Shown in pieces: positions 17,499 through 28,805 of a DNA stretch of 64,000 nucleotides. Where the stretch lies: assembly GCF_000820105.1 (NCBI RefSeq), contig NZ_CDDB01000063.1, positions 1 through 64,000 of the forward strand, read 5' to 3'. Every line of letters begins with the position of its first letter. The first letter of the stretch is position 1. The translations under genes and the position numbers were made by a program. The notes under the pieces were generated by a model, which made no database searches, was not told where the DNA came from, and was given only the letters and a program-made list of their open reading frames with translations. Source of the stretch: Aeromonas schubertii. GTDB lineage: Bacteria > Pseudomonadota > Gammaproteobacteria > Enterobacterales > Aeromonadaceae.

Positions 17499-19583
17499 AT
17501 GCGCCCCTCACTCACCCCGCTCTGCCTGGCCCTGCTGTCGGCGCTGCCCGCCGCGACCCATGCCGGGACGCCTCTTTTTCTGACTGTGGATGGCACTCAA
17601 GTCGCCACCCCCTTTAGCGACGGCAAGCTGGTTCACTCCCTCACCAAGGGGAGCTACCGCATTCAGATTGCCGATGCGGGGCACAGCTGTGGCAGCACCT
17701 ATGGCCCGAACCAGAGCGGGCCGCTGCCCTTCGGCACCGCCCAACCCATGAGCGACTGCGCCAAAGACCAGAGCTTCACCCTGCGGGTCATGTTGCCGGG
17801 GGAGTATGAGTTCACCTTCGATCAGGCGCACGCCACCCTCAAGGTGCTGCGCGCCACCAAGAAGACGGTCGTCAAACGCGCTCCGCCCGAGGTGCCCTGC
17901 AGCAAGTGGGACGGGGGGCCGGTCACCACCTCCCTCGAGGGCGTCTGGCCGGACGGCACCCGGCTGCGGGATGCCTACTCGGGCCAGGAGGCCGTGGTGC
18001 AGGGGGGCAAGATCACCCTGACTCCGGCGGCCAGCAGCGAAGGCATACTGTTGCTCGAGCCGGTCACCCAGGCCAAGCCGGCCCCCTTTAGCTGGGATCA
18101 GGCCAGCGTCTACTTCCTCCTGACCGACCGCTTCCACAACGGAGACCCAAGCAACGACCACAGCTTCGGCCGCCAGAAGGATGGCAAGGACGAGGTGGCC
18201 ACCTGGCACGGCGGCGACTTCAAGGGGCTGACCGAGAAGCTCGACTACATCAAGAGCCTCGGCATGAACGCCATCTGGATCACTCCTATGGTGGAGCAGG
18301 TGCATGGCTTCATCGGTGGTGGCGAGCAGGGGAGCTTCCCCTTCTATGCCTACCACGGCTACTGGGCCCTCGACTTCACCAAAATCGATCCCAACTATGG
18401 GGACGAGGAGAGCCTGCGCACCCTGGTGGACGAGGCCCACAAACGCGGTCTGCGCATCATACTGGACGTGGTGATGAACCACGCCGGCTACGCCACCCTG
18501 GGGGATCTGCAGGATCTCGATCTTGCCTCCCTCACGGCGCAGCGCGACAAGCTGCCGGCGCGCTGGAACAGCTGGACCCCGAGCGGCGGCCTCAACTGGC
18601 ATGGCTACAACCAGTTTATCAACTACCAGTCGAACGACTGGAGCCGGTGGTGGGGCGCCGACTGGGTGCGTGCCGACCTGCCAGGCTACCCCAAGCCGGG
18701 TAACGACGACGTGCAGGGATCGGTGGCCGGACTGCCCGATTTTCTCACCGAGTCCACCGAGGCGGTGGATCTGCCCGAGTTTCTCAAGCACAAGGCCGAC
18801 ACCCGTGCCAGAACCATTCCCAATGCGAGCGTGAGCGACTACCTCATCGCCTGGCACACCGACTGGGTACGCCGCTTTGGTATCGACGGCTTTCGGGGTG
18901 ATACGGTCAAACATCTGGAGCCCGCCGTCTGGGCCAGGCTGAAACAGGCGGGCAGCGAGGCGCTCCGGGAGTGGAAGGCGGCCAACCCCGACAAGAAGAT
19001 CGACGATCTCCCCTTCTACATGGTCGGTGAGGTGTGGGATCACGGGGTGAGCAAGGATCTCTGGTACGACAACGGCTTCGACTCGGTCATCAACTTCGAC
19101 TACCAGAGAGAAGGCGCCCTTACCCATGCCCAGTGCATGAGCCAGGCCGAGGAGACCTATGCCTCCTACGCCAGGCGCATCAACGGCGATGCAAGCTTCA
19201 ACGTGCTGAGCTACATCTCCTCCCACGATACCAAGCTCTTCTTCGGGGACTATCAGGACGTGGGTCTGCAAAAGCGGGTGGCCAACAGCTTCCTGCTGCT
19301 GCCGGGCGGGGTGCAGGTCTACTATGGTGACGAGTCTGGCCGGGGTCTGGCCAAGGATGGGGGCGTGTTCGATCAGGCCCTGCGCGCCGACATGAACTGG
19401 GGCGAGCTCGGCCAGGGTGAGAAGGCGGGCTTGCTGCGCCACTGGCAGAAGCTCGGTCAGTTCCGTGCCGCCCATCCGGCCATCGCCGCCGGCAGCCACC
19501 GGAAGCTCTCCGGCGCGCCCTACGCCTTCGTGCGAGAGCAGGGAGAAGACAAGGTGGTGGTGGTCTTCGCCGGTCGCTCATAA
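17499..19583 (+). CDS. malS: Periplasmic alpha-amylase MalS (GH13)
   Basis: 694 residues with a signal peptide (ending ATHAG). It matches E. coli MalS through its length: an N-terminal beta domain, CSKWDGGPV, VYFLLTDRFHNGDPSNDHSFGR and the GH13 motifs DVVMNHAGY, GFRGDTVKH (nucleophile Asp), VGEVWDHG (acid/base Glu) and SSHDTKLF. The residue before the nucleophile is Gly where E. coli has Val; the catalytic Asp is kept. It cuts maltodextrins in the periplasm, releasing chiefly maltohexaose in the known enzyme. AAAGGA precedes ATG 17499. It stands alone, without other mal genes. Confidence 0.93.
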   Translation: MRPSLTPLCLALLSALPAATHAGTPLFLTVDGTQVATPFSDGKLVHSLTKGSYRIQIADAGHSCGSTYGPNQSGPLPFGTAQPMSDCAKDQSFTLRVMLPGEYEFTFDQAHATLKVLRATKKTVVKRAPPEVPCSKWDGGPVTTSLEGVWPDGTRLRDAYSGQEAVVQGGKITLTPAASSEGILLLEPVTQAKPAPFSWDQASVYFLLTDRFHNGDPSNDHSFGRQKDGKDEVATWHGGDFKGLTEKLDYIKSLGMNAIWITPMVEQVHGFIGGGEQGSFPFYAYHGYWALDFTKIDPNYGDEESLRTLVDEAHKRGLRIILDVVMNHAGYATLGDLQDLDLASLTAQRDKLPARWNSWTPSGGLNWHGYNQFINYQSNDWSRWWGADWVRADLPGYPKPGNDDVQGSVAGLPDFLTESTEAVDLPEFLKHKADTRARTIPNASVSDYLIAWHTDWVRRFGIDGFRGDTVKHLEPAVWARLKQAGSEALREWKAANPDKKIDDLPFYMVGEVWDHGVSKDLWYDNGFDSVINFDYQREGALTHAQCMSQAEETYASYARRINGDASFNVLSYISSHDTKLFFGDYQDVGLQKRVANSFLLLPGGVQVYYGDESGRGLAKDGGVFDQALRADMNWGELGQGEKAGLLRHWQKLGQFRAAHPAIAAGSHRKLSGAPYAFVREQGEDKVVVVFAGRS

Positions 19584-19614
19584 GCCTGCAGCGGCCTTCC
19601 TGGCAAGCAGAGAT

Positions 19615-19647
19615 AAAAAAAGCCGCCCAATCGGGCGGCTTCTTCTT
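19615..19647. terminator. Bidirectional terminator between malS and pnp
   Basis: A GCCGCCC/GGGCGGC stem with AATC loop. Seven A's on the left give a strong T7 tail on the minus strand for pnp; the plus strand has TTCTTCTT for malS. Confidence 0.85.
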
Positions 19648-19656
19648 GGGCATGCC

Positions 19657-21801
19657 TTACTCGGCAGCCGGCTCTTCGGCGGCAGCGGCAGGTGCAGCTT
19701 CGGCAGCCGGCGCGGCGGCCTCGGCGTTGGCTTCCTTGATGGAGAGGCGCACGCGACCCTGACGGTCCACTTCCAGCACCTTCACCTTGACCATGTCACC
19801 GATGTTCAGGTAGTCGGCCACGTTCTGCACGCGCTCTTCGGTGATCTGGGAGATGTGCACCAGACCATCCTTGCCAGGCAGGATGTTGACGAAGGCACCG
19901 AAGTCGGCCAGACGCACGACCTTACCTTCGTAGATGCGGCCCACTTCCACCTCGGCGGTGATGGCTTCGATGCGGCGAATGGCTTCCTTGGCGGCATCGC
20001 CATCCACGGCGGCGATACGCACGGTACCGTCGTCATCGAGCTCGATGTTGGTGCCGGTCTCTTCGGTCAGGGCACGGATCACGGAGCCACCCTTACCGAT
20101 GACGTCCTTGATTTTCTCCGGGCTGATCTTGATGGTGTGGATACGCGGAGCGAAATCGGAGATCTCGTCGCGCGGGGCGTTGATAGCCTGATCCATCACC
20201 TTCAGGATGTGCAGACGCGCGTCACGGGCCTGCTTCAGGGCGATCTCCATGATCTCCTTGGTGATACCCTCGATCTTGATGTCCATCTGCAGGGCGGTCA
20301 CGCCCTCGGTGGTACCGGCAACCTTGAAGTCCATATCGCCCAGGTGATCTTCGTCACCCAGGATGTCGGACAGCACGACGAAGCCGTCTTCTTCCTTCAC
20401 CAGACCCATGGCGATGCCGGCAACGGAGGCCTTGATCGGCACACCGGCGTCCATCAGGGCCAGGGAAGTACCACAGACGGAGGCCATGGAGGAGGAGCCG
20501 TTGGATTCGGTGATCTCAGACACCACACGCACCACGTACGGGAACTCGTCGGCGCTCGGCATCACGGCGGCAACGCCACGCTTGGCCAGACGACCGTGGC
20601 CGATTTCGCGGCGCTTGGGGCTGCCCATCATGCCGGTCTCGCCGACGCAGTAGGGCGGGAAGTTGTAGTGCAGCATGAAGCGGTCGGCACGATTGCCGGT
20701 CAGCTCGTCGATGTTCTGGGCATCGCGCTCGGTACCCAGGGTGGCAACCACCATGGCCTGAGTCTCACCACGGGTGAAGAGGGCAGAGCCGTGGGTACGC
20801 GGCAGCACGCCGGTGGCCACGTTCAGGGCGCGCACCATGTGCGGGTCACGACCGTCGATACGCGGCTCGCCGCGCACCACACGACCACGAACGATGCGGC
20901 TTTCCAGGTTGTGGAACTCTTCGCCGATCTTCTTCGGGTCCAGGGTCTCGTCGGCGGCGATCAGCTGCTCGATGACACGTTGCTTGATGCCACCGATGGT
21001 CTCGTAACGCACGGCCTTCTCGGTGATGCGGTAGGCTTCGCCGAGCTCGGCGGTGGCCAGCTCGGCAACCTTGTCCTTCAGCGCCTGGTTAACGGCCGGA
21101 GCCACCCAGTTCCACGGCTTGGCACCGGCTTCGGCGGCAAACTCGTTGATGGCAGCGATGACGGTCTGCATCTGCTCGTGGCCATAGACCACGGCGCCCA
21201 GCATGACGTCTTCCGGCAGCACGGAGGCCTCGGATTCCACCATCAGCACAGCGCTGGCGGTACCGGCAACGACCAGATCCAGCTGGCTGGTTTCCAGCTC
21301 CTTCATGGTCGGGTTCAGCAGGTACTGACCGTTCATGTAACCGACGCGGGCTGCGCCGATCGGGCCATTGAAAGGAATGCCGGAAACGGCCAGAGCGGCA
21401 GAGGCGCCGATCATGGCAACGATGTCCGGAGACACCTGCGGGTTCACGGACATCACGGTGGCCACTACCTGAACCTCATTGAGGAAGCCTTCCGGGAACA
21501 GCGGACGGATCGGGCGGTCGATCAGGCGGGCGATCAGGGTCTCGCCTTCACTCGGACGGCCTTCACGACGGAAGAAACCACCCGGGATACGGCCGGCGGC
21601 GTAGGTACGCTCCTGATAGTTGACGGTGAGCGGGAAGAAGTCACGACCGGCGTCGGCCTCCTTCTTGCCTACCACGGTGACGAACACGCAGGTGTCGTCC
21701 ATGCTGACCATGACCGCGCCGGTGGCCTGGCGGGCCATCATGCCGGTTTCGAGAGTAACGGTGTGTTGACCGTACTGGAATGACTTAACGGTAGGATTCA
21801 C
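19657..21801 (-). CDS. pnp: Polynucleotide phosphorylase
   Basis: 714 residues: two RNase PH domains (catalytic region in [10 protein letters not shown] and the second core with SSSMASVCG), a KH domain ([12 protein letters not shown]) and an S1 domain ([18 protein letters not shown]), then an Ala/Glu/Pro tail. It degrades RNA 3'-5' phosphorolytically and joins the RNA degradosome. The start is GTG at 21801, with AAGGAA 7 bases upstream; the residue order matches E. coli PNPase from there. Downstream of rpsO, separated by a terminator and a second promoter. Confidence 0.97.
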   Translation of the reverse strand: MNPTVKSFQYGQHTVTLETGMMARQATGAVMVSMDDTCVFVTVVGKKEADAGRDFFPLTVNYQERTYAAGRIPGGFFRREGRPSEGETLIARLIDRPIRPLFPEGFLNEVQVVATVMSVNPQVSPDIVAMIGASAALAVSGIPFNGPIGAARVGYMNGQYLLNPTMKELETSQLDLVVAGTASAVLMVESEASVLPEDVMLGAVVYGHEQMQTVIAAINEFAAEAGAKPWNWVAPAVNQALKDKVAELATAELGEAYRITEKAVRYETIGGIKQRVIEQLIAADETLDPKKIGEEFHNLESRIVRGRVVRGEPRIDGRDPHMVRALNVATGVLPRTHGSALFTRGETQAMVVATLGTERDAQNIDELTGNRADRFMLHYNFPPYCVGETGMMGSPKRREIGHGRLAKRGVAAVMPSADEFPYVVRVVSEITESNGSSSMASVCGTSLALMDAGVPIKASVAGIAMGLVKEEDGFVVLSDILGDEDHLGDMDFKVAGTTEGVTALQMDIKIEGITKEIMEIALKQARDARLHILKVMDQAINAPRDEISDFAPRIHTIKISPEKIKDVIGKGGSVIRALTEETGTNIELDDDGTVRIAAVDGDAAKEAIRRIEAITAEVEVGRIYEGKVVRLADFGAFVNILPGKDGLVHISQITEERVQNVADYLNIGDMVKVKVLEVDRQGRVRLSIKEANAEAAAPAAEAAPAAAAEEPAAE

Positions 21802-21844
21802 GTGAATTTCCTTTTATCAATTTGGCCTTTCAAATTCGCGCACA

Positions 21845-21872
21845 AGTATACTTGATTCGAATTAAAAGGTAA
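21845..21872 (-). promoter_or_regulatory. Candidate pnp promoter
   Basis: On the minus strand TTACCT, 16 bases, then TATACT, downstream of the rpsO terminator. It would let pnp be transcribed independently of rpsO, as is known for E. coli. Confidence 0.55.
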
Positions 21873-21905
21873 GCGCTGCAACCGCACGCTTGATGCGCCT
21901 TAACG

Positions 21906-21938
21906 AAAAAAGGGGGAACCTGACGGTTCCCCCTTTTC
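21906..21938 (-). terminator. rpsO-pnp intercistronic terminator
   Basis: A 9-bp stem GGGGGAACC/GGTTCCCCC, TGAC loop, followed by T6 on the minus strand. It ends most rpsO transcripts before pnp. Confidence 0.85.
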
Positions 21939-21958
21939 CAACGAAATCGTGCGGTCGA

Positions 21959-22228
21959 TTAGCGACGCAGACCCAGCTTGGCGATCAGCGCAGCGTAACG
22001 AGCGTTGTCTTTACGCTTCAGGTAGTCCAGCAGCTTACGACGCTGGGAAACCATGCGCAGCAGACCGCGACGACCGTGGTGGTCTTTGGCGTGCTGCTTG
22101 AAGTGGCCTTGCAGGTGGTTGATCTGAGCAGTCAGCAGGGCAACCTGAACTTCCGGAGAACCGGTGTCGTTGGCGCCACGAGCGTGTTCGGCTACGATCT
22201 GAGCCTTGATTTCAGCATTTAGAGACAT
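21959..22228 (-). CDS. rpsO: Ribosomal protein S15
   Basis: 89 residues, the exact length of bacterial S15, with the signature block [39 protein letters not shown]. It binds the 16S rRNA central-domain three-way junction and starts platform assembly. A good sigma70 promoter lies just upstream (22299-22326), giving a leader of about 65 bases in which S15 autoregulation through a pseudoknot would be expected from E. coli; I did not model the fold. Confidence 0.98.
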   Translation of the reverse strand: MSLNAEIKAQIVAEHARGANDTGSPEVQVALLTAQINHLQGHFKQHAKDHHGRRGLLRMVSQRRKLLDYLKRKDNARYAALIAKLGLRR

Positions 22229-22298
22229 GTGTCTACTCCAGCTAGAGTGTTTAAAGGTTCACAGCCGATCTCTAATTCAGCCGTGAAATGAGGGCGGT

Positions 22299-22326
22299 AT
22301 CATACCATCTTTGCCGCACTTGGCAA
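22299..22326 (-). promoter_or_regulatory. rpsO promoter
   Basis: On the minus strand TTGCCA, 16 bases, TATGAT, with a TG one base before the -10 (extended -10). It lies between truB and rpsO. Confidence 0.65.
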
Positions 22327-22349
22327 CGCTGCATGACACCCGCCGAACA

Positions 22350-23303
22350 TTACTCTTCGTCAGCGCCGAGGCGAACCAGACGACGGGGAGCCACGCGGCC
22401 ATCGTCATCGATCTCGCCAACGCCGATGAACTCGCGCTCGGGTCCGACCGTCATGCGCACCTGACCGCTCTGGGGTGCCCCCGCCACCTGGACCGCCTGG
22501 CCCTGGTTGACGTAGGCGGCCACCGCCGGCAGCAGATTCACCTCGGGCAGGGAGGCCACGGCGGTGTCCATCGGCAGCAGCAGCGGATCCAGGTGCTCGC
22601 GCGGCGGCACTGTCTGGGCACGGGCGTGCTCCAGGATGCACTCGAGCTGCTCCAGGGTCAGCATCCGATCGTACGGATAGCTGGCCACCTGAGTGCGACG
22701 CAGGGCAGTGACGTGGGCGCCACAGCCGAGCAGCTCACCGAGATCGTCCACCAGGGAGCGGATGTAGGTACCCTTGCTGCAGTGCACCTCCATCTTGATC
22801 TCGTCTCCCTCCACGCTGATGAGCTTGAGCTCATAGATGGTGATGGGGCGAGCCTCGCGCTCGATGACGATCCCTTCGCGGGCATACTCATAGAGCGGGC
22901 GACCGTTGTGCTTGAGCGCCGAGTACATGGACGGCACCTGCATGATGGGGCCACGGAACTTGTCCAGCGCCTCAATGATGTCACCGGTAGCCACATTGAC
23001 CGGACGCTCGCTGACCACTTCCCCGTCCGCGTCGCTGGTGTTGGTGCGCACGCCAAGCTTGGCGGTCACCTGATAACGCTTGTCGGCGTCCAGCAGGAAC
23101 TGGGAGAACTTGGTCGCCTCACCGAGGCAGATGGGCAACATGCCGGTGGCCAGGGGATCCAGAGCACCGGTGTGGCCCGCCTTGGCGGCGTTATAGATAC
23201 GCTTGACCTTCTGCAACACATCGTTGGAGGTCAGGCCGGTCGGCTTGTCGAGCAGCAGGATGCCGTGAACCTCACGGCCCTTGAAACGACGTCTACGAGA
23301 CAT
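22350..23303 (-). CDS. truB: tRNA pseudouridine-55 synthase
   Basis: 317 residues. It makes pseudouridine 55 in the T-arm of tRNAs. The catalytic aspartate is in [12 protein letters not shown] (about Asp49), with the KPTGLTSND start block and the RYQVTAKLG strand following. A C-terminal PUA-like domain ([22 protein letters not shown]) completes it. The start at 23303 is one base from the rbfA stop, so it is coupled; an earlier frame start at 23381 would run into rbfA. Confidence 0.96.
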   Translation of the reverse strand: MSRRRRFKGREVHGILLLDKPTGLTSNDVLQKVKRIYNAAKAGHTGALDPLATGMLPICLGEATKFSQFLLDADKRYQVTAKLGVRTNTSDADGEVVSERPVNVATGDIIEALDKFRGPIMQVPSMYSALKHNGRPLYEYAREGIVIEREARPITIYELKLISVEGDEIKMEVHCSKGTYIRSLVDDLGELLGCGAHVTALRRTQVASYPYDRMLTLEQLECILEHARAQTVPPREHLDPLLLPMDTAVASLPEVNLLPAVAAYVNQGQAVQVAGAPQSGQVRMTVGPEREFIGVGEIDDDGRVAPRRLVRLGADEE

Positions 23304-23304
23304 C

Positions 23305-23733
23305 TCAGGCGTTATCCTCAGTTGTGTCATCCGCCACATCGTCCTCACGACCGGATTCGGCCATGCGACGCTTGTCCTCACGGATGGTGTTGGTCACCAG
23401 GTTGGACATGCGCATCCCTTCCACCAGGGTCTCGTCATAGAAGAAGCGCAGCTCGGGCACCACGCGCAGACGCATGGCGCTGCCCAGCAGACTACGGATG
23501 TAGCCGGCGGCCTCACCGAGGGCGGTCAGGGCCTCTTTGATGCGCTCGGGATCGTTGTCGAGCTGCAGGAAGGTGACATATACCTTGGCATAGTTGAGGT
23601 CACGGGAGACCTCTACGTCAGAGACGGTCACCATGCCGAAACGCGGGTCTTTCACCTCACGTTGCAGGATCAGCGCGATTTCACGCTGGATCTGCTGTCC
23701 GACCCGACGGGTCCGACTGAATTCTCTCGCCAT
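23305..23733 (-). CDS. rbfA: Ribosome-binding factor A
   Basis: 142 residues, a single KH-like domain ([35 protein letters not shown]) plus an acidic tail ([14 protein letters not shown]) usual in gammaproteobacteria. It binds the 30S subunit late in maturation. It lies between infB (54 bases upstream) and truB in the conserved operon. Confidence 0.97.
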   Translation of the reverse strand: MAREFSRTRRVGQQIQREIALILQREVKDPRFGMVTVSDVEVSRDLNYAKVYVTFLQLDNDPERIKEALTALGEAAGYIRSLLGSAMRLRVVPELRFFYDETLVEGMRMSNLVTNTIREDKRRMAESGREDDVADDTTEDNA

Positions 23734-23787
23734 GTTTTTACACCTGCGATAAAGGGGGGCCGCAGCCCCCCATCTTGAACCTTCGAA

Positions 23788-26481
23788 TTACAGAGAGCGC
23801 TTGATTTCCACGGTCTCGTAGACTTCGATCTGGTCGCCAACGCGGACGTCGTTGTAGTTCTTCACCGCGATGCCGCACTCGTAGCCATTCTTGACTTCGT
23901 TGACGTCATCCTTGAAGCGACGCAGGGACTCCAGCTCGCCTTCGTAGATGACCACGTTGTCACGCAGCACACGGATACGGTTGGAGCGCTTGACCACGCC
24001 CTCGGTGACCATACAACCGGCAACGGCACCGAACTTGGGCGACTTGAACACGTCGCGCACTTCGGCCAGACCGATGATCTCCTGCTTGTACTCCGGCGCC
24101 AGCATGCCGCTCATGGCCTGCTTCACTTCGTCGATCAGATCATAGATGACGGAGTAGTAGCGCAGATCCAGGCTCTCGGCCTCGATCACCTTGCGCGCAG
24201 AGGCGTCGGCACGGACGTTGAAGCCCACCAGGATGGCGCTGGACGCGGCCGCCAGGGTGGCGTCGGTCTCGGTGATACCACCGACACCGGAGCCGACGAT
24301 CTTCACCTTCACCTCGTCGGTGGAGAGCTTGACCAGGGCGTCGCAGATCGCTTCCACGGAACCCTGTACGTCGGCCTTCAGGACCACGTTCACCTCGGAG
24401 ACTTCGCCTTCGGTCATGTTGGCGAACATGTTCTCCAGCTTGGCCTTCTGCTGGCGAGCCAGCTTGACCTCGCGGAACTTGCCCTGACGATAGAGAGCCA
24501 CTTCACGGGCCTTCTTCTCGTCACGCACGACGGTGGCTTCGTCACCGGCAGAGGGAACACCGGAGAGACCCAGGATCTCGACCGGCAGGGAGGGACCAGC
24601 CTCCTTGATCTCTTTGCCCAGCTCGTCACGCATGGCACGCACACGGCCGTACTCGAGGCCACACAGCACGATGTCGCCTTGACGCAGGGTACCTTCCTGC
24701 ACCAGTACGGTGGCAACCGGACCACGACCCTTGTCGAGGAAGGACTCGATGACCACGCCGTTGGCCATGCCGTCGACCACGGCCTTGAGCTCCAGCACTT
24801 CGGACTGGATCAGAATGGCCTCCAGCAGGTCGTCGATGCCCTGACCGGACTTGGCGGAGACGTGCACGAACTGGCAGTCACCACCCCAGTCTTCGGACAT
24901 GACGTCGTAGCGGGCCAGCTCGGTCTTGACGCGATCCGGATCCGCTTCCGGCTTGTCGATCTTGTTGACCGCAACAACCAGCGGCACACCGGCCGCCTTG
25001 GCGTGCTGGATGGCCTCGATGGTCTGCGGCATCACGCCGTCGTCCGCCGCCACCACCAGGACCACGATATCGGTCGCCTTGGCACCACGAGCACGCATGG
25101 AGGTAAAGGCCGCGTGACCCGGGGTATCCAGGAAGGTGATCATGCCGCTTTCGGTCTTAACGTGGTAAGCACCGATATGCTGGGTAATGCCACCGGCTTC
25201 GCCTGCGGCGACCTTGGCCTTACGGATGTAGTCCAGCAGGGAGGTCTTACCGTGGTCGACGTGACCCATGATGGTGACAACCGGCGCGCGCGGCTTGGCT
25301 TCGGAGGTCTCGTCACGATCGGACAGCACCGCCTCTTCCAGCTCGTTCTCACGACGCAGCACCACCTTGTGACCCATCTCCTCGGCGACCAGCTGAGCGG
25401 TCTCCTGGTCGATCACCTGGTTGATGGTGGCCATGGCACCCATCTTCATCATCACCTTGATGACTTCAACGCCCTTGACGGCCATCTTGTTGGCCAGCTC
25501 GGCCACTGTGATGGTCTCGCCGATGATGACGTCACGGTTGACCGCGGCAGCCGGCTTGTTGAAGCCGTGCTTCATGGCGTTCGGGGTGGCCATCTTGCCA
25601 CGCTTGCCCTTGCGAGCACGCGGGTTGCGATCGTCGCGGTCATCGTCGCGGCGGCCGGTCTTCTTCGGCCCCTTGGCGGCGGTAGCACCACGGCGACGGC
25701 TCTCTTCCTTGCTGTCCTGCTCGTCTTCGGCGGCACGGGCATGCATGGAGGTAGTGACGTGGTAGTCTCCGCTCTCGGTGGCACGCTTGGCCTCTTCCTC
25801 GGCCCAACGGGCCGCATTCTCTTCAGCCATCAGGCGGGCTTCTTCCGCCTTCTTGGCTGCCAGTTCTTCCGCCTTCTGAAGGGCGGTCGCTTCTTGTTGG
25901 CGCTTCAGTTCTTCTGCTTCGCGCTTGGCCATCTTCTCTGCCTCTTGCTGAGCTTTGCTATCGGCTGCGTTCGCTGGCTGCTGCTGAGCCTGGCGAGCCT
26001 TTTTCTCTGCCTCGATACGCGCCTTTTCCTCAGCTTCCAGGCGAGCCTGCTCAGCCACACGGCGAGCCTTCTCTTCCGCCTCGTTGCGAGCCTTTTCTTC
26101 GGCCTCGCGACGAGCCTTCTCTTCCGCTTCCAAACGCGCTTTTTCTTCGGCTTCCTGACGCTGTTCTTCTTCCAGCGCCGAGCGTCTTACATAGGTGCGA
26201 GACTTGCGCACCTCTACCTGTACTTCCTTGCTCTTGCCACCAGTCCCCTGAACACTCAGGGTGCTCTTGGTCTTGCGCTGCAAGGTCATACGGGCAGGGG
26301 CGGCACTCGCCTCTTCACCGTGTTGCTTCTTCAGATGGGTCAACAGAGCCTGTTTCTCGGACTCGCTAACCATGTCATCGGCCTTGCTCTTGTCGATACC
26401 GGCCGCAGCAAACTGCTGGAGAAGACGATCAACCGGCGTGTCGATGTCAGTGGCAAGTTGTTTTACTGATACTTCTGCCAT
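23788..26481 (-). CDS. infB: Translation initiation factor IF-2
   Basis: 897 residues. N-terminal IF2-N subdomain (1-50), then a long charged linker (about 105-300) built of [12 protein letters not shown] repeats, a second IF2-N domain (about 315-370), and the GTPase with [14 protein letters not shown] and NKIDKPEAD, followed by domains II-IV ending in [10 protein letters not shown]. It positions initiator tRNA on the ribosome. The repeat linker is low complexity and probably varies in length between strains. E. coli also starts shorter IF2 forms inside the gene; I did not establish such starts here. Confidence 0.98.
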   Translation of the reverse strand: MAEVSVKQLATDIDTPVDRLLQQFAAAGIDKSKADDMVSESEKQALLTHLKKQHGEEASAAPARMTLQRKTKSTLSVQGTGGKSKEVQVEVRKSRTYVRRSALEEEQRQEAEEKARLEAEEKARREAEEKARNEAEEKARRVAEQARLEAEEKARIEAEKKARQAQQQPANAADSKAQQEAEKMAKREAEELKRQQEATALQKAEELAAKKAEEARLMAEENAARWAEEEAKRATESGDYHVTTSMHARAAEDEQDSKEESRRRGATAAKGPKKTGRRDDDRDDRNPRARKGKRGKMATPNAMKHGFNKPAAAVNRDVIIGETITVAELANKMAVKGVEVIKVMMKMGAMATINQVIDQETAQLVAEEMGHKVVLRRENELEEAVLSDRDETSEAKPRAPVVTIMGHVDHGKTSLLDYIRKAKVAAGEAGGITQHIGAYHVKTESGMITFLDTPGHAAFTSMRARGAKATDIVVLVVAADDGVMPQTIEAIQHAKAAGVPLVVAVNKIDKPEADPDRVKTELARYDVMSEDWGGDCQFVHVSAKSGQGIDDLLEAILIQSEVLELKAVVDGMANGVVIESFLDKGRGPVATVLVQEGTLRQGDIVLCGLEYGRVRAMRDELGKEIKEAGPSLPVEILGLSGVPSAGDEATVVRDEKKAREVALYRQGKFREVKLARQQKAKLENMFANMTEGEVSEVNVVLKADVQGSVEAICDALVKLSTDEVKVKIVGSGVGGITETDATLAAASSAILVGFNVRADASARKVIEAESLDLRYYSVIYDLIDEVKQAMSGMLAPEYKQEIIGLAEVRDVFKSPKFGAVAGCMVTEGVVKRSNRIRVLRDNVVIYEGELESLRRFKDDVNEVKNGYECGIAVKNYNDVRVGDQIEVYETVEIKRSL

Positions 26482-26506
26482 TCATATACCTCCGTTGATC
26501 TCGTAC

Positions 26507-28003
26507 TTAGGACTGCTCTCCGAACCAGCAGATGTTGCGAGCAGCCATGATCAGCTCACCGGCCTTCTCGGCGGTCAGCCCTTCAATATCGGCAAGGTCG
26601 TCGATGCCCTGCTCGGCCAGGTCTTCCAGGGTGCCGATACCACGGCCCGCCAGGGCATAACCGACGGCGGTGGAGAGCCCTTCGAGAGCCAGCAGCTCCT
26701 CGGTCGGCTCGACGGCTTCCTTGGACTCTTCGCTGGCCAGGGCCTTGGTGGTCAGGGCTGCCTTGGCACGGCCGCGCAACTCTTCGACCATGTCTTCGTC
26801 CAGACCGTCGATGGCGAGCAGCTCGTTGACCGGCACGTAAGCGATCTCCTCCAGGGTGGAGAAGCCCTCTTCCATCAGCATCTCGGCGAAATCGTCATCG
26901 ATATCCAGGGTGCTGGTGAAGAGGTTCATGATGCGGTCGTTCTCGGCCTGGTGCTTGGCACGCATGTCCTCGACGGTCATGACGTTGAGCTCCCAACCGG
27001 TCAGCTGGGAAGCCAGGCGCACGTTCTGACCGTTACGGCCGATGGCCTGGGCCAGATTGGCCGCTTCGACGGCAATATCCATGGTGTGATTGTCTTCATC
27101 GACCACGATGGAGGCCACATCGGCCGGCGCCATGGCGTTGATCACATACTGGGCCGGATTGTCATCGTACAGCACGATGTCGGCACGCTCGCCACCCAGC
27201 TCCGCGGAGACGGCCTGGACACGGGCACCACGCATGCCGATACAGGCACCGATAGGATCGATGCGGCGATCGTTGGTCTTGACGGCGATCTTGGCACGGG
27301 AGCCCGGATCGCGGGCGGCGCCCATGATCTGAATCATCTCTTCGCCGATCTCCGGCACTTCGATGCGAAACAGCTCTTTGAGGAAATCCGGGCTGGAGCG
27401 GCTGACAAACAGCTGGGAGCCACGGGCCTCGGGACGCACGGCATAGAGCAGACCACGCACACGGTCACCCGGGCGGAAGGTCTCGCGCGGGAGCATGTCA
27501 TCACGGAAGATAACGGCTTCGGCGTTGCTGCCCAGATCCAGCACCACGTTCTCGCGGTTGCTCTTCTTGACCACACCGCTGATGATGGTGCCTTCTTTAT
27601 CCTTGAACTGCTCGACGACCTGGGAACGCTCGGCTTCGCGCACTTTTTGCACGATCACCTGCTTGGCAGTCTGGGTGGTGATACGGTCGAAGGTGACAGA
27701 TTCAATCTGATCCTCAACGTACTCGCCCACCTGAATCTCGGGCTCTTCAACCTGAGCGGCTTCCAGGGTGATCTCGGCGTACGGGTTTTCCATCTCGGCC
27801 TGGTCGGCAATGACTTTCCAGCGACGGAAGGTGTCGAAATCCCCGGTCTTGCGATCGATGGCGACGCGCACTTCGATCTCGCCTTCATATTTTTTCTTGG
27901 TCGCGGTGGCCAGAGCAGTCTCCAGCGCCTGGAAGATCTTCTCGCGGGGAACGGCCTTCTCGTTGGATACGGCGTCAACGACCAGCAAAATCTCTTTATT
28001 CAT
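26507..28003 (-). CDS. nusA: Transcription elongation/termination factor NusA
   Basis: 498 residues: N-terminal RNA-polymerase-binding domain, S1 domain (about 135-200), two KH domains ([26 protein letters not shown]) and two acidic C-terminal repeats ([26 protein letters not shown]). The two acidic repeats are typical of gammaproteobacteria. It acts on pausing, termination and antitermination. Directly downstream of rimP (14-base gap) and upstream of infB. Confidence 0.98.
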   Translation of the reverse strand: MNKEILLVVDAVSNEKAVPREKIFQALETALATATKKKYEGEIEVRVAIDRKTGDFDTFRRWKVIADQAEMENPYAEITLEAAQVEEPEIQVGEYVEDQIESVTFDRITTQTAKQVIVQKVREAERSQVVEQFKDKEGTIISGVVKKSNRENVVLDLGSNAEAVIFRDDMLPRETFRPGDRVRGLLYAVRPEARGSQLFVSRSSPDFLKELFRIEVPEIGEEMIQIMGAARDPGSRAKIAVKTNDRRIDPIGACIGMRGARVQAVSAELGGERADIVLYDDNPAQYVINAMAPADVASIVVDEDNHTMDIAVEAANLAQAIGRNGQNVRLASQLTGWELNVMTVEDMRAKHQAENDRIMNLFTSTLDIDDDFAEMLMEEGFSTLEEIAYVPVNELLAIDGLDEDMVEELRGRAKAALTTKALASEESKEAVEPTEELLALEGLSTAVGYALAGRGIGTLEDLAEQGIDDLADIEGLTAEKAGELIMAARNICWFGEQS

Positions 28004-28017
28004 GTGGAAAAGCCTCG

Positions 28018-28476
28018 TTAACCAAAGTGCGGAACTATGTTGGCCTTCTGGATATTGGTGAAAGCCAGCACTTCGTCCTTACCATCTACCGTCAAGGTGA
28101 TCATGTCCCCCTCGACAGACTTGATTACGCCTTTGAACTTGCGGCGGTTATTTGTTGCCATCCGAAGCGTTACCGCCGCCTCCTGGCCAATGTATTTCTC
28201 GTAGTGGGCGACCTTGAACAGGAGTCGATCCAGCCCGGGTGAGGAGACTTCGAGGTAATACTCCTCGCTGATGGGATCCTCTACATCGAGCAGAGCCCCC
28301 GCCTGATAACTCACCTCGGCGCAGTTTTCGACAGAAACCCCATTCTCGCTGTCAATGAAGACACGCAAGGTGGAGTGCTTGCCGGCGCGCACAAACTCGA
28401 TGCCCCACAACTCGAAGCCCAGGGCCTGGATCGGCGCCTCGAGCAGCTCGGTCAAACGTTGTTCCAACGTAGCCAA
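28018..28476 (-). CDS. rimP: Ribosome maturation factor RimP
   Basis: 152 residues, needed for 30S maturation. It has the alpha/beta N-domain ([33 protein letters not shown]) and the SH3-like C-domain ([18 protein letters not shown]). I choose a TTG start at 28476: it gives [10 protein letters not shown], aligning residue for residue with the E. coli start MSTLEQKLTE, and lies 6 bases after GGAGG. The GTG at 28482 touches the GGAGG directly and is unlikely. First gene of the nusA-infB operon after tRNA-fMet. Confidence 0.93.
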   Translation of the reverse strand: MATLEQRLTELLEAPIQALGFELWGIEFVRAGKHSTLRVFIDSENGVSVENCAEVSYQAGALLDVEDPISEEYYLEVSSPGLDRLLFKVAHYEKYIGQEAAVTLRMATNNRRKFKGVIKSVEGDMITLTVDGKDEVLAFTNIQKANIVPHFG

Positions 28477-28545
28477 AGTCACCCTCCGAAAAACAAAAAA
28501 AGGGCATAAAGCCCATGTCAGATCAGGTCAGCGTAAAACACACAT

Positions 28546-28576
28546 AACAAAAAGCCCCGATATCAAATCGGGGCTT
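28546..28576 (-). terminator. Terminator/attenuator between tRNA-fMet and rimP
   Basis: A 10-bp perfect stem AAGCCCCGAT/ATCGGGGCTT with a 5-base loop and a T-run on the minus strand. It separates the tRNA from the mRNA but read-through would feed rimP-nusA-infB, as in E. coli metY. Confidence 0.8.
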
Positions 28577-28639
28577 GGCGCTTTACCCTGATTGTCGCCT
28601 CGCAGCGACCGCACCCTGAGCAATGGGATGCGTGAAATT

Positions 28640-28716
<77 letters not shown>

Positions 28717-28732
28717 TCCGAAATCGTGCGAG

Positions 28733-28761
28733 ATTATAGCCATGTCAAAACTCAGGTTCAA
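28733..28761 (-). promoter_or_regulatory. Promoter of the metY-rimP-nusA-infB operon
   Basis: On the minus strand TTGAAC, 17 bases, TATAAT, followed by a GC-rich discriminator (CGCACG) before the tRNA. This pattern suggests stringent control of a stable-RNA promoter. Confidence 0.8.
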
Positions 28762-28805
28762 GATTTGACTGGCTTCCTCAACCCTCAGGCTGAGGTCACT
28801 TCAAT

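Noticed and set aside
17508-19499. 663-codon minus-strand frame opposite malS
   Set aside because: Shadow frame; malS aligns along its full length with a known family.
19417-21783. 788-codon plus-strand frame opposite pnp
   Set aside because: High-GC codon bias keeps the antisense frame open; composition (His, Gly, Asp rich) is typical of a shadow and pnp is certain.
24679-26469. 596-codon open frame on the plus strand opposite infB
   Set aside because: It mirrors the EEKAR repeats, has no ribosome site and gives a leucine/phenylalanine-rich nonsense sequence; infB on the other strand is certain.
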